From an uncultured Alphaproteobacteria bacterium (lineage in GTDB: Bacteria > Pseudomonadota > Alphaproteobacteria > Caulobacterales > Hyphomonadaceae), in contig CAIKWZ010000015.1 in assembly GCA_903831255.1 (NCBI GenBank), forward strand, positions 1 through 64,000: a stretch of DNA of 64,000 bases, read 5' to 3'. The translations under genes were made by a program, and so were the position numbers. The notes under the pieces are model-generated. The model had not been told where the DNA came from, searched no databases, and saw nothing but the letters and a program-made list of their open reading frames with translations. Of this stretch, positions 9,156 through 17,858 are shown one piece after another; the stretch's first letter is position 1; every line of letters starts with the position of its first letter.

Positions 9156-10711
9156 GACCGATGGATACCTCCATGGCAGGTCTCATCGACCGCCATGTCC
9201 GGGAACGTCCTGAGGCTGTGGCGATCCGGTTCAACGGTCGCGACACCTCCTTTAAAGCCCTTGAGGATCTGTCGAACCGGATGGCGAACGCGATGATCGC
9301 CGAAGGCCTTGAGCCTGGAGACCGGATTGCGATTCTGGCGAAGAACTCAGATCAGTATCTGGCCCTGATTCTCGCCTCAGCGAAGGCCCGGGTATGCGCC
9401 GTCACCCTGAACTGGCGACTGGCGCCCTCCGAAATCGCTTACATTCTCGAGCATAGCGGCGCGAAGCTTCTGTTTGTCGAACCGGAGTTTCTCGCCTCCC
9501 ACGCCGCGCCGATCGAAGCGGCTGGTCAGCTGCGACGCTGCCTCGAATTCTCTCCCGACAGCCCCGGTTCCGTGGCGGAGACATGGTGGATGTCCGCTCC
9601 GGCGACACCCCCGGCGACTGTCAGTGAGGCCAGCGACGATTTCGTGCAGATGTATACGAGCGGAACCACCGGCCTCCCCAAGGGCGTGGTTCTGACCCAT
9701 GGCGGCTATCTCGCCGCCTATGTCGCCGTGAATGCGCTCGCCTGGGCGCGGTATGACGAGACCGACACCATCTTCCCTCCAAGTCCGTTTTTCCATGTCT
9801 CGGGGCTGAATGTGGCGCTGCGGGCGCTCAACACCGGAGCGCGGGTGATCCTGCGTCCGATGTTCATTCCGACCGAAGCCCCGGACGTCATCGTCCGCGA
9901 GGGCGTGACGCGGGCGCTGATGGTGCCTGCGGTCATCGCGCAGCTCCTGGCGACGCCGACCGTCCGGCAACTCGACTTCTCGCGTCTGAAAATGATCACG
10001 TATGGCGGCTCGCCCATGCCTCCGAAGGTCCTGGAGGAAGCTCAGGAGGTCTTCGGCTGCAGTTTTGTTCAGGGCTATGGCCTGACCGAAACCGGAGGTC
10101 AGGCGACCTTCCTCGATCCGGACGATCACCGGGCCGGCGGACGCCGGCTGGGATCCTGCGGCCGTCCGACGCCCGGCTGCGAGGTTCGCATCTGCGACCA
10201 CGACGGGCAGACGCTTCCGCCTGAGACCGTCGGAGAGATTCAGATCCGCTCGACCAGCATGATGAAGGAATACTGGAAAAACCCCGAGGCGACGAGCGCG
10301 ACCATGTCGGGGGACTGGCTGAAGACGGGCGACGCCGGTTACCTGGATGCCGACGGCTATCTCTACATTCATGACCGGGTGAAGGACATGATCGTCTCGG
10401 GCGGGGAGAACATCTATCCCACCGAGGTGGAGAACGCCCTGTCCTCCTATCCCGGTGTGGCCGAGGTCGCCGTGATCGGCGTTCCTGATGAGAAGTGGGG
10501 CGAGGCGGTCAAGGCGCTCGTCGTGCCAAAGCCTGGCGCTCAGATCGACACAGCCGGGCTGATCGCGCACGCACGCGAAAGGATCGCAGGATACAAGCTG
10601 CCCAAGTCTGTCGACTTTGTATCGCCCCTGCCCCGCAACGCTTCCGGGAAAATACTTCGGCGCGCCTTACGCGAACCCTTCTGGGCGGGACGGTCCAAAC
10701 AGGTCGGCTGA
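9152..10711 (+). CDS. acyl-CoA synthetase (AMP-forming ligase)
   Basis: This 519-residue member of the ANL superfamily would activate a carboxylic acid to its CoA thioester using ATP. It has the P-loop MYTSGTTGLPKGVVLTH, the adenylate motif FVQGYGLTETGG and the hinge GDWLKTGDAGYLDADGYLYI, then RVKDMIVSGGENIYPTEVE. The catalytic lysine sits in PRNASGKILRRALRE. Length and motif order are normal. The overlapping ATGA with DUF1330 shows an operon of two genes. A second ATG nine bases downstream is possible, but the first has AAAGGG in front. It converges with GST B, leaving only five bases between the stops. The acid it activates is unknown. Confidence 0.92.
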   Translation: MRPMDTSMAGLIDRHVRERPEAVAIRFNGRDTSFKALEDLSNRMANAMIAEGLEPGDRIAILAKNSDQYLALILASAKARVCAVTLNWRLAPSEIAYILEHSGAKLLFVEPEFLASHAAPIEAAGQLRRCLEFSPDSPGSVAETWWMSAPATPPATVSEASDDFVQMYTSGTTGLPKGVVLTHGGYLAAYVAVNALAWARYDETDTIFPPSPFFHVSGLNVALRALNTGARVILRPMFIPTEAPDVIVREGVTRALMVPAVIAQLLATPTVRQLDFSRLKMITYGGSPMPPKVLEEAQEVFGCSFVQGYGLTETGGQATFLDPDDHRAGGRRLGSCGRPTPGCEVRICDHDGQTLPPETVGEIQIRSTSMMKEYWKNPEATSATMSGDWLKTGDAGYLDADGYLYIHDRVKDMIVSGGENIYPTEVENALSSYPGVAEVAVIGVPDEKWGEAVKALVVPKPGAQIDTAGLIAHARERIAGYKLPKSVDFVSPLPRNASGKILRRALREPFWAGRSKQVG

Positions 10712-10716
10712 CCCGC

Positions 10717-11874
10717 TCAGAGAACGGCGAGGCGGTTTCTCACCCGGGTCAGCCGGCGCGCAGGCCTGAGACCGAGGAGATCGCCAGCGCCGCACTCAAG
10801 GGCGAAGCGATCAGCCTGCTCCCGCTCGGACGGAGAAAGTCCCTCGCGCCAGTCAAGGATCCTCTGAAGCATCCACAATGGATGCAGAGGCGCATTGAGT
10901 TCCATGGGCCGCCCCCTCAGCACGATGCGGGCCGGACCGACCGGAGGCTGATCAAGATCCGCCTCCGAGATCACGCTTCCTGACGGCAGATCCGGGTGAG
11001 CCTCGACCCAGTCTGAAAACAGGCGGGCGCTTTGCTTATAAAGGTCGGTCCAGTCCGAACAGTAACGGCGCAGCATCTCCTTCACAGAAGAGGGAACTTC
11101 GTCTTGTTCGAGATAGGCCTGCGGATAGTCCCAGAACTCAGGCGAAACAATCTCCGGGGCGTTCATATGTTCAACCCAGCGAAAAACCCTGGGCGCTCGT
11201 CTCTGCATCACATGGAGGGGATAAGGGTCGCGGCCCAGATGCGCGAACAAGGGCCCCATGAGGGCGAAATCCGCCATGGAGGGCAGACCGCCGAAGAGAT
11301 ACGGCAATTCCCGGAAGTGCTGCTCGAGGGTGTCCAGCCATTCAAGGTAGATCTCCTCGAGAACGGGGAAGATCTCCGGCGTGATCCCGAACACCGAGGC
11401 GTATCCGCTCATCCGGTCTGCGATCAGCCCCCCATAGCGATCGACCTCCTCATCGCTTCCCCTTGGACTGAAGCTCCGTCCGAACTCCGTGCGCACGAAA
11501 TGCGCATTGGCCTCCATGAAGTTCCAGCGATAGTGCCACGCGACCTTGGAGTTCTCGCTGAAGAAGAGATCGAGAAGGTAGGCGGCAAGCGATTGCTGAG
11601 GTCCCGGAGGCGTCGTAGGCGGATCGGGATAGCGCGCCTCGAGATGGTCGAAAATGACTGTGGTGTCCTGAACGATCAGGCCGTCGGCGTCCTCGATGAT
11701 GGGAATGCGTTTGGATTCGGCGGTGGGTCGCACGACAGAACGGAAACGCGGGTGAGACGGCGGACGCTCCACAAACGGAATGCCTTTCTTGCGCAGATAG
11801 CTCCGCGTCTTGGCCGTGTAGTAAGAAGCGTAAGATCCGTAGAGCGTCACCATTCGCCGGTCTTCGCCTGACAT
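10717..11874 (-). CDS. enlarged glutathione S-transferase-like protein (GST B)
   Basis: A 385-residue protein, the longest of the local GST-like set. The N-terminal thioredoxin fold reads MVTLYGSYASYYTAKTRSYLRKKGIPFVE, with SKRIPIIEDADGLIVQDTTVIFDHLEARYP. The helical domain has SKVAWHYRWNFMEANA, corresponding to the HYRW segment of GST A and HHRWW of GST C. The substrate is not predictable. The start is the ATG at 11872-11874, preceded by GGGAGGA; an ATG seven codons later is less well placed. It is transcribed alone or with an upstream promoter at 11880-11990, where an imperfect palindrome (ATAAAACCTGA and ATCAGTTTAT) is visible. Confidence 0.78.
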   Translation of the reverse strand: MSGEDRRMVTLYGSYASYYTAKTRSYLRKKGIPFVERPPSHPRFRSVVRPTAESKRIPIIEDADGLIVQDTTVIFDHLEARYPDPPTTPPGPQQSLAAYLLDLFFSENSKVAWHYRWNFMEANAHFVRTEFGRSFSPRGSDEEVDRYGGLIADRMSGYASVFGITPEIFPVLEEIYLEWLDTLEQHFRELPYLFGGLPSMADFALMGPLFAHLGRDPYPLHVMQRRAPRVFRWVEHMNAPEIVSPEFWDYPQAYLEQDEVPSSVKEMLRRYCSDWTDLYKQSARLFSDWVEAHPDLPSGSVISEADLDQPPVGPARIVLRGRPMELNAPLHPLWMLQRILDWREGLSPSEREQADRFALECGAGDLLGLRPARRLTRVRNRLAVL

Positions 11875-12040
11875 GTCGTCCTCCCGAAACGGATAAAACC
11901 TGACGCGAGATCAGTTTATGAAACGCCTGGAGCGAGCCGAACCGATCGTCCCAGACCTGCCCGCGTACGCGTGCCGCGAGGAACGCCGGAGCTTAGGATC
12001 GTCATGATTTTCGCTCCTCCAGTCACGTTATCGTCTGCGA

Positions 12041-13033
12041 TCAGACGAGAAAAGGATCACACCCGGTTTCGGTCATGATCCTCGCCAGATCGCCATCGGA
12101 TCGTGCGGCGGCGTAACGGTCGCGCAGAACGGCCAGAGAGCGCGCATGATATTTCTGCGGCCCCTGGACGTAGGCGCCTCCCGGAAGATCGACGCTGAAA
12201 GACGCCTCTCCCGCGCCCAGCGCCGCTGCGTTGGCGCGCGACCAGGGCAGAAAGTGTTCAGCCACGTAAACGAGGATCGGTCTCAGAGTGCCCTCCAGAT
12301 CCTCCCAGCGTTCAAAAGGGCCGTCCTGGCGGGGGTCGAGCATCCGGTGGCACCAGTCGAGAACCGCCGGGCCGCGTGCGCGCAGGCCGGCGCCGCAGGT
12401 CGGATCGACAGACGCTTCATAGAGCTGCGCCGCGAGACCGAAGTCGCCAAAGCACGGACGTCCGCCGAGGAGGTAGCGCCTTGAGGAGAAATGGGCCTCA
12501 AGGAGGTCAACCAGATCAAAGAAGTATCGCGTGATCAGGGGCGCCGTCTCAGCGCTCGAGCCGACGAAGCTTCCGCGGCCGGTCATACGCGAGCGTATCA
12601 CCGCGGCTCTCTCCGTCGTCTCCTCGGGGGTCGCCTGAGGCAGGGACAGACGGGCGAGGACAAGCGAGGCGGCGGCCTGATCGACCGGATCCCACCACCG
12701 GTGATGGAACATCAGCTTATTGCCCCACTCGTCTCCAAACTCCTCGAGAAGATACGAGATAAACCGCAGAGCGGGATCGACAGGATGGATCGAAGGGTCG
12801 GGAAACAGCGGATCGAGGTATTCGATGATCGGGGTCGAATCCTGAATCCCCTCGCCCGACGGGGTCGCCACGGTCGGGACGATGGGAAGGCGGGAGTATC
12901 GCTTATACTCCTCATCGTTTTCGCCACGCCGGGCGATCCACTGATGGGGGATCGCCTTGTACCGGCAGTACGATCGCACCTTCACCGAATAGGGCGACAT
13001 CTCGGATCCGAAGATACGGAACACCTCTGTCAT
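12041..13033 (-). CDS. enlarged glutathione S-transferase-like protein (GST C)
   Basis: A 330-residue GST-fold protein: EVFRIFGSEMSPYSVKVRSYCRYKAIPHQWI, then RLPIVPTVATPSGEGIQDSTPIIEYLDPLFP form the N-terminal domain. WGNKLMFHHRWWDPVDQA starts the helical domain. It ends ARIMTETGCDPFL, very close to the end of GST A, so these are paralogues. The ATG overlaps the stop of the nu-class GST gene upstream (ATGA), which makes them one transcript under operator site C. The context with sulfatase, TetR and acyl-CoA ligase suggests glutathione-dependent processing of an aromatic or otherwise electrophilic substrate, which remains an inference. Confidence 0.8.
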   Translation of the reverse strand: MTEVFRIFGSEMSPYSVKVRSYCRYKAIPHQWIARRGENDEEYKRYSRLPIVPTVATPSGEGIQDSTPIIEYLDPLFPDPSIHPVDPALRFISYLLEEFGDEWGNKLMFHHRWWDPVDQAAASLVLARLSLPQATPEETTERAAVIRSRMTGRGSFVGSSAETAPLITRYFFDLVDLLEAHFSSRRYLLGGRPCFGDFGLAAQLYEASVDPTCGAGLRARGPAVLDWCHRMLDPRQDGPFERWEDLEGTLRPILVYVAEHFLPWSRANAAALGAGEASFSVDLPGGAYVQGPQKYHARSLAVLRDRYAAARSDGDLARIMTETGCDPFLV

Positions 13034-13719
13034 GGAGCGTCTCCTTCAGCTGGCGCCGCCGGATCTGCAGCAGCCTTCATAGCGGACTGTCGCCGCGCAA
13101 AATCTTCCTTGCCGATATTGGCGCCTCTCGCGACCGCCTCGCGGGCGCCGACGTCCTTGAACCAGCGGCGAACGGCGGGGAACTCGGCCAGATCGATCCC
13201 CAGCGACTTGTAGCCCCGGATCCAGGGCCAGCACGCCATGTCCGCGATCGAATACTCCCCGGCGAGATAGGGCGCCTCGGCGAGCCGGCGATCCATCACC
13301 CCATAGAGACGGCGAGCCTCTTTGCCATAGCGCTCGACCGCATAGGGGATCGGCTCTTTCATGTAGCCGAAATGCGCCGCCTGACCGAGCATGGGCCCGA
13401 GACCCGCGCACTGCCAGAAGAGCCATTGCTCAACGAGCGAACGCTGGCGGCGGTCGGCGGGATAAAACCGCCCTGTCTTCTCTCCGAGATACTGGAGGAT
13501 GGCCCCGCTTTCGAACACGGACCAGGGCTCACCTCCCGGACCGTCATGATCTACGATCGCCGGCATGCGGGCGTTAGGAGAGATCGCGAGAAAGGCGGGA
13601 GTAAACTGCTCGCCCTGGCTCAGATTGACCTGAGACAGGCGATAATCGAGGCCCGTCTCCTCAAGCATGATGGTGATCTTCCAGGCGTTGGGCGTCGGCC
13701 AGAAATGGAGTTCGATCAT
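13030..13719 (-). CDS. glutathione S-transferase, nu-class/YfcG-like (GST D)
   Basis: A 229-residue classical-length GST. FWPTPNAWKITIMLEETGLDYRL carries the TPNxxK motif of the nu-class (YfcG/YghU) and Ure2p-like enzymes, where Thr and Asn hold glutathione. The motif AISPNARMPAIVDHDG and VFESGAILQYLGEKTGRFYP complete the N-terminal domain. YSIADMACWPWIRGYKSLGID is the usual C-terminal stretch. Such enzymes reduce disulfides or peroxides with glutathione, which could support the three enlarged paralogues. It is first in a two-gene operon with GST C and has operator site C 20 bases upstream of the ATG. Confidence 0.9.
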   Translation of the reverse strand: MIELHFWPTPNAWKITIMLEETGLDYRLSQVNLSQGEQFTPAFLAISPNARMPAIVDHDGPGGEPWSVFESGAILQYLGEKTGRFYPADRRQRSLVEQWLFWQCAGLGPMLGQAAHFGYMKEPIPYAVERYGKEARRLYGVMDRRLAEAPYLAGEYSIADMACWPWIRGYKSLGIDLAEFPAVRRWFKDVGAREAVARGANIGKEDFARRQSAMKAAADPAAPAEGDAP

Positions 13720-13738
13720 TTCGAAGCCTCGCCAGAAC

Positions 13739-13754
13739 CGGAATCTTCCTTCCG
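13739..13754 (-). promoter_or_regulatory. operator site C upstream of the GST D-GST C operon
   Basis: CGGAATCTTCCTTCCG has perfect CGGAA/TTCCG arms with a six-base spacer, matching sites A and D. On the minus strand a TTGACA at 13779-13784 lies 24 bases upstream of it, at the end of the TetR gene. The -10 hexamer is poorly matched. The geometry is similar to site A, where the operator lies just past the -10 element. Confidence 0.6.
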
Positions 13755-13780
13755 ATATCTGAGAGGCCTCTCCCCCCTTG

Positions 13781-14458
13781 TCAACGGCTCTGGGGGAGGG
13801 ATTTCGGATCCAGCCGGAGATAGCCCCAGAGCAGCGCCGTCAGAGAATCGATCGTCTCCGGCGTACTGAGTTTCGGACGCTCGCGCTGACTGAGAAGGAT
13901 ACGCTGAATGATGACGGCCTCAAGCGACTTGATGGCGAAGACGCAGGCCTCGTCGAGATCCCGCCGATCGGAGGCGCCGACCGACCGGAGGAACTCCGCG
14001 AGCCGCCGTCCGGCATGCTCGTCCGTCTGCCGAAGAGTGTCCGCCTCGGAGATCGGCAGACCTGCAAGAGATCTCTGGAACAGGGCGCGGAAGAAACCCG
14101 CCCGCCGCTCGATGGCCCGCGCGGTATTGCGCACAAGCGTGTAGACAAGATCTCCCGGGGCGGCGTCCCGCCATTTCGGCATGTCGAAAAACTGGTCGAT
14201 GTTGAACAGAGCGCGATTGACGAACTCGATCTGCAGAGCGTGAAACAGCGCTTCCTTGTCCCGGAAGCGTCGATAAAAACTCCCGATCGAGACATTGGCC
14301 GCCGCAGCGATATCGCTGACATGGGCACCGTCATATCCCATGCGCGCGAACACCGCCTCGCCGGCCTGAAGCAGACGCTGCTGGGCCTCGCGGCTTCGCA
14401 CCTGCCGGGCCGGAATCACGCCGTCGAGGGCTTCGAGCTCCGAGAGAGGGGCGACCAT
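13781..14458 (-). CDS. TetR family transcriptional regulator
   Basis: A 225-residue regulator with an N-terminal helix-turn-helix: SREAQQRLLQAGEAVFARMGYDGAHVSDIAAAANVSIGSFYRRFRDKEALF. The C-terminal ligand domain is helical and unlike any family I can name. It lies between the sulfatase gene (30 bases upstream, same strand) and the GST D operon, inside the set of genes that share the palindrome CGGAA-N6-TTCCG. A 16-base palindrome with a short spacer is typical of TetR operators, so it is the best candidate for the regulator of that set. This pairing is inferred. Confidence 0.88.
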   Translation of the reverse strand: MVAPLSELEALDGVIPARQVRSREAQQRLLQAGEAVFARMGYDGAHVSDIAAAANVSIGSFYRRFRDKEALFHALQIEFVNRALFNIDQFFDMPKWRDAAPGDLVYTLVRNTARAIERRAGFFRALFQRSLAGLPISEADTLRQTDEHAGRRLAEFLRSVGASDRRDLDEACVFAIKSLEAVIIQRILLSQRERPKLSTPETIDSLTALLWGYLRLDPKSLPQSR

Positions 14459-14488
14459 GATCAGGGGCTCCGGGACGCCGAGAGCGCG

Positions 14489-16117
14489 TCAGTTGCCCCA
14501 GTATACATAGTCATCTTCCGGCATCTGGATAGATGCGAGAGAGTGATCAATCGACACAGGGCTCGCCCCCAGCTCCGGCCACAGGGGGGGCGCCTGGTCC
14601 TGATCATGGCGGGCGATCAGAGCCTTCAGCTCGGCGACCTTCTCAGGCATCGCCCCGGCAAGATCGCGACGCTCTGTGGGGTCCTGGGCGAGATTGAAAA
14701 GCCAGTCCTTTTTGGGAAGCTGGCTGGTCTGCAGCTTCCAGTCCCCGGCGCGGACGACCTTGTAGGCCCCCGTGCGCCAGAAAAGCGTCTGATGCGGTCG
14801 GCCCGCCTTCTCTCCCCTGACGAAGGGCGTGAGATCGACCCCGTCGATGATCCGGTCGGACGGCGCTTTGCCGCCGCCGGCGGCAAGCGCCGTCGAGAAC
14901 AGATCGAAATGATGCACCGGGGCCTGATAGCGGGTCCCGGCGGGGATCACGCCCGGCCACTTGATGAAGTAAGGCGTGCGGATGCCGCCCTCGAAGAAGG
15001 TCTGCTTCCACCCCCGAAACGGCTTGTTGATGTCTTCAAGACCGATGTAGTGAGCCCCGCCATTGTCGCTGACGAACATCACGATCGTATCTTTCTCCAG
15101 TCCGTTCTCCTCGAGCGCGCCGAGAAGTCGTCCGACATTGCGATCGAGAGACCGGATCATCGCCGCATAAACTCTCAGCCGGTGATCCTTGATGTGCGCC
15201 AGCGCGTCATAATCGGCGCGCGAGGCCTGAAGCGGATTATGGGGTGCGAAGTAGGCCATGTAGAGGAAGAAGGGCCGGTTCCTGTTGGCCTCAACCGCAC
15301 GAATGGCTTCATCGGTGAAGTAATCCGTCGTGTAGCGCTTGGGCGCGAAGCGAGGCCCGCCGTCCTTGATCGCAGCGAACGGCATGGAGTTCCACAGGAA
15401 GGTGTCGATGGGATCAAAAGTCTGGACCGCATTGACGACCTCGGGATGATCTTTCGGAAGATAGAGCGACCCGCCCGAGGGGAGCTCGAGGGCTTCGTCA
15501 AAGCCCTGCGCGCGAGGAGAAAGATTGGGCGTGCTCCCAAGATGCCACTTGCCGATATGGACGTTGTAGTATCCGACCTCGCGCAGCGCTTCAGCGAGCG
15601 TCACCTCTGTCTCGGGAACGCCCATGCGGTCAGGTGAAGGAACAGATCCGTCCCGGTCCGGATAGGAGACGGGGTTGCGGATCCCGTACTGATAGGAACG
15701 GATGAACTGGGACATACCCGGAGGCGTCGGGGTGAACTCATAGCCGAACCTTGTGCCATATCGACCGGTCATCAGCGCGGCCCGGGACGGAGCGCAGGTG
15801 CCGTGGGCGGTATACCCCTGAGCGAAGGAGACGCCCTCGCGTGCAAGTGAGTCGATGTTTGGCGTCGGGACGCTTCCTCCGGCGACCCCGCCGCCATCAA
15901 AGGTCAGGTCGTTGAACCCCAGATCGTCGGCGACGATGAGAATGATGTTGGGTTTGCGCTTGCCCTTAGGCGCCGTCGCAGGACCTTTGGCCCACACGAT
16001 ATCCTGCGGCGGCCCCACCGGCGGCGCAGCGGCGCGAGGCGGCGCCTGAGCGCTCGCCGCGGATGCAAGAAGCCCGATGCCAAGGACAACGGCCCTGACC
16101 GTGTGGATGGTCTTCAT
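14489..16117 (-). CDS. secreted sulfatase (arylsulfatase family)
   Basis: A 542-residue formylglycine sulfatase that would release sulfate from a sulfate ester, probably in the periplasm. The signal peptide is MKTIHTVRAVVLGIGLLASAASAQA. IILIVADDLGFNDL gives metal-binding aspartates. CAPSRAALMTGRY at residues 108-120 is the C-x-P-S-R formylglycine signature, so maturation needs an anaerobic or aerobic maturase elsewhere. HIGKWHLG and MFVSDNGGAHY are further active-site motifs. I chose the ATG at 16115-16117, preceded by GAGGGAGAGG, because it starts the signal peptide; the frame stays open 60 codons upstream. It probably forms a transcript with the TetR gene. Whether the substrate is aromatic or a sugar sulfate cannot be told. 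Confidence 0.92.
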   Translation of the reverse strand: MKTIHTVRAVVLGIGLLASAASAQAPPRAAAPPVGPPQDIVWAKGPATAPKGKRKPNIILIVADDLGFNDLTFDGGGVAGGSVPTPNIDSLAREGVSFAQGYTAHGTCAPSRAALMTGRYGTRFGYEFTPTPPGMSQFIRSYQYGIRNPVSYPDRDGSVPSPDRMGVPETEVTLAEALREVGYYNVHIGKWHLGSTPNLSPRAQGFDEALELPSGGSLYLPKDHPEVVNAVQTFDPIDTFLWNSMPFAAIKDGGPRFAPKRYTTDYFTDEAIRAVEANRNRPFFLYMAYFAPHNPLQASRADYDALAHIKDHRLRVYAAMIRSLDRNVGRLLGALEENGLEKDTIVMFVSDNGGAHYIGLEDINKPFRGWKQTFFEGGIRTPYFIKWPGVIPAGTRYQAPVHHFDLFSTALAAGGGKAPSDRIIDGVDLTPFVRGEKAGRPHQTLFWRTGAYKVVRAGDWKLQTSQLPKKDWLFNLAQDPTERRDLAGAMPEKVAELKALIARHDQDQAPPLWPELGASPVSIDHSLASIQMPEDDYVYWGN

Positions 16118-16593
16118 GATCGCCTCTCCCTCATATGTCATCACGCTCTGACGGCGTCCGATGACTTCAGCGCCCTGTCGCCTGCCTCCGGTCACGTCGA
16201 TCTCGTCCCCCAAGGACCAGGCGGGGATGGACCAAACATGCGCGTGGCGCCGCAAGTCCGGCGACGCCGAGCGAGAACCGCAACAATGGCCTCCCAAAGA
16301 CCGGAATCACAATTCCTGTTAGATGTATAAGCCGACATTCGGATTGTAAATCCGCCGGATCCGCCGTCACCGAAAGGAACAATGATCACAAGCCAGGCGA
16401 GTCCGCCTGTGCTGACGTCCACGCGCGTCCCATCGGGCCAGATATCCGGACCGCCGTCGCGAGACCCGGGGGGATCGATCTTGAAAGACTAAATCCCGAA
16501 TAGTCCCGCCGGAGGAATAACCCAGAGCGGCGGGTCTGCCCGAAGAGGCGCGCCAGTCTTCACCGTCTGAACAGCGCGTTAAAGCGCTGAGGG
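16118..16593. other. intergenic stretch carrying the sulfatase promoter
   Basis: This 476-base stretch lies between the sulfatase start and the end of the next gene on the same strand. It contains operator site D with promoter-like hexamers at 16302-16350. The remaining bases show no protein-like frame. The 5' leader would be about 180 bases if transcription starts at the operator. Confidence 0.45.
16302..16350 (-). promoter_or_regulatory. promoter with CGGAA-N6-TTCCG operator (site D)
   Basis: CGGAATCACAATTCCT (16302-16317) matches the shared palindrome at nine of ten arm positions. On the minus strand TTTACA (16345-16350) and TATACA (16324-16329), spaced by 15 bases, sit just upstream. The operator would overlap the start of transcription, as at site A. 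Confidence 0.55.
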
Positions 16594-17631
16594 CTACTGA
16601 CGATCAATCCGCGAGCGAGGGGCCGTCACCGCCGCCTTGCGTCCTTCACGCTCCATCTGCCGGGCGCCGACGAAGATGTTCTGCGTGGAGTAGTTGCCTT
16701 CATGGCAGGCATACTCATGGATGCGCTCATTGCTCCGACGGAAGGTTAGTTCGCCCTTCCAGGGCTGCGTGTAGGCGTCAGGGTCCTCCACGGTGAACTC
16801 GTAATGCATTTCTTCAGGTCCCGTCAGCGTGAACCGCTCCGTCACCTTCGACTCCGGCGAGACCCACAGGAACAACCCGAAATCGACCCGCAGAGCATCA
16901 AGCGGCTTGAAACCCTTGGTTTCGGCAACGAGCGTATCTCCATCCCACCAGGCGATGGTGTCGCCCAGATACTGTTTCAGAGCCTCAGGCCGATACTGAC
17001 CGCCAATCCTGAGGATCCGGGTATCGTGGATCATCTCTATGTTGATGGCGACGGCGTCGGGCGTCTGGATGAACTGATGATGGTTGTTGTAGAGCGCGTT
17101 CAGCATCGGCGGACCGCCGGTCGAACCAAACCCCACGATACAGCGCTCGTTAGCGATCCTCTCTTCGGGATTGTCATATGAGTTGAACGTCGAGACCGCC
17201 TTCATCATCGCTGAGCGAGCTGCAGGCTTATAAGGCACGCGCCCATTGGGCGGATCAGTGATCCACGACGACCGGAGTTCGCCCTTGACCTTCCCCACGC
17301 GCGTGCCGGGATCGATCCAGAAATAGTTGTAACCCTCCGGATCCTTCCCCGCCTCAGGCGCACCCTCCGACGGATCGGTTGCAGCGCTGTCCTCTGCTGC
17401 GATGCTCGCCGCTTCCTTCTCCCAGTCGAGCGCCTGCTCCGGCGTCAGGACGAGCTCCTTGAATTCCGGCACGCGCTCGAGGCGTGTCAGCGAGGCGTTG
17501 GTCCAGACGCCCTGGAAATCAGGCTTCCCCCAGGCGGTTCGGGGCGGCTCGTACCCGCCGCCCGCCTGCGCCGCAGCCGGCGCAGCGACCAGACACAGGC
17601 AGCTTGCAGTCAGACACAGAAAACGGATCAT
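16594..17631 (-). CDS. secreted conserved protein of unknown function
   Basis: A 345-residue protein with a signal peptide (MIRFLCLTASCLCLVAAPAAAQA). The mature start AWGKPDFQGVWTNASLTRLER and later segments (CIVGFGSTGGPPMLNALYNNHHQFIQTPDAV, GDTIAWWDGDTLVAETKGF) belong to a family common in proteobacteria and acidobacteria that degrade steroids, aromatics or polymers. The family is usually annotated as hypothetical and no catalytic role is known to me. I chose the ATG at 17629-17631, eight codons after the first possible start, because it begins the signal peptide and follows CGGGGAA. It is divergent from the serine hydrolase gene. Confidence 0.75.
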   Translation of the reverse strand: MIRFLCLTASCLCLVAAPAAAQAGGGYEPPRTAWGKPDFQGVWTNASLTRLERVPEFKELVLTPEQALDWEKEAASIAAEDSAATDPSEGAPEAGKDPEGYNYFWIDPGTRVGKVKGELRSSWITDPPNGRVPYKPAARSAMMKAVSTFNSYDNPEERIANERCIVGFGSTGGPPMLNALYNNHHQFIQTPDAVAINIEMIHDTRILRIGGQYRPEALKQYLGDTIAWWDGDTLVAETKGFKPLDALRVDFGLFLWVSPESKVTERFTLTGPEEMHYEFTVEDPDAYTQPWKGELTFRRSNERIHEYACHEGNYSTQNIFVGARQMEREGRKAAVTAPRSRIDRQ

Positions 17632-17858
17632 GCTGTTCCCCGAGGATTGAAACACGTTTGGTTAAGTGTCTCACGGATCCGGATTGCGGGCGAGATCTGC
17701 CCTAACGTCAAGACACGACGATACTTTTACCTTTCTCGTCCCACCCAGCCGGATACGACAACCCTCCGTCTCTGCACAGTTGACAAGACCTTCTCGAAGT
17801 CGCCAGCGTGCCTGCGTTCCGTCTGGCCCCGCTTCCCGAAACCAAAGGCTTCATTCCG

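Noticed and set aside
13778-15637. A 619-codon open frame on the plus strand across the TetR and sulfatase genes
   Set aside because: It is antisense to two genes with clear family motifs; long antisense frames are expected in GC-rich DNA with strong third-position bias. It has no recognisable domain.
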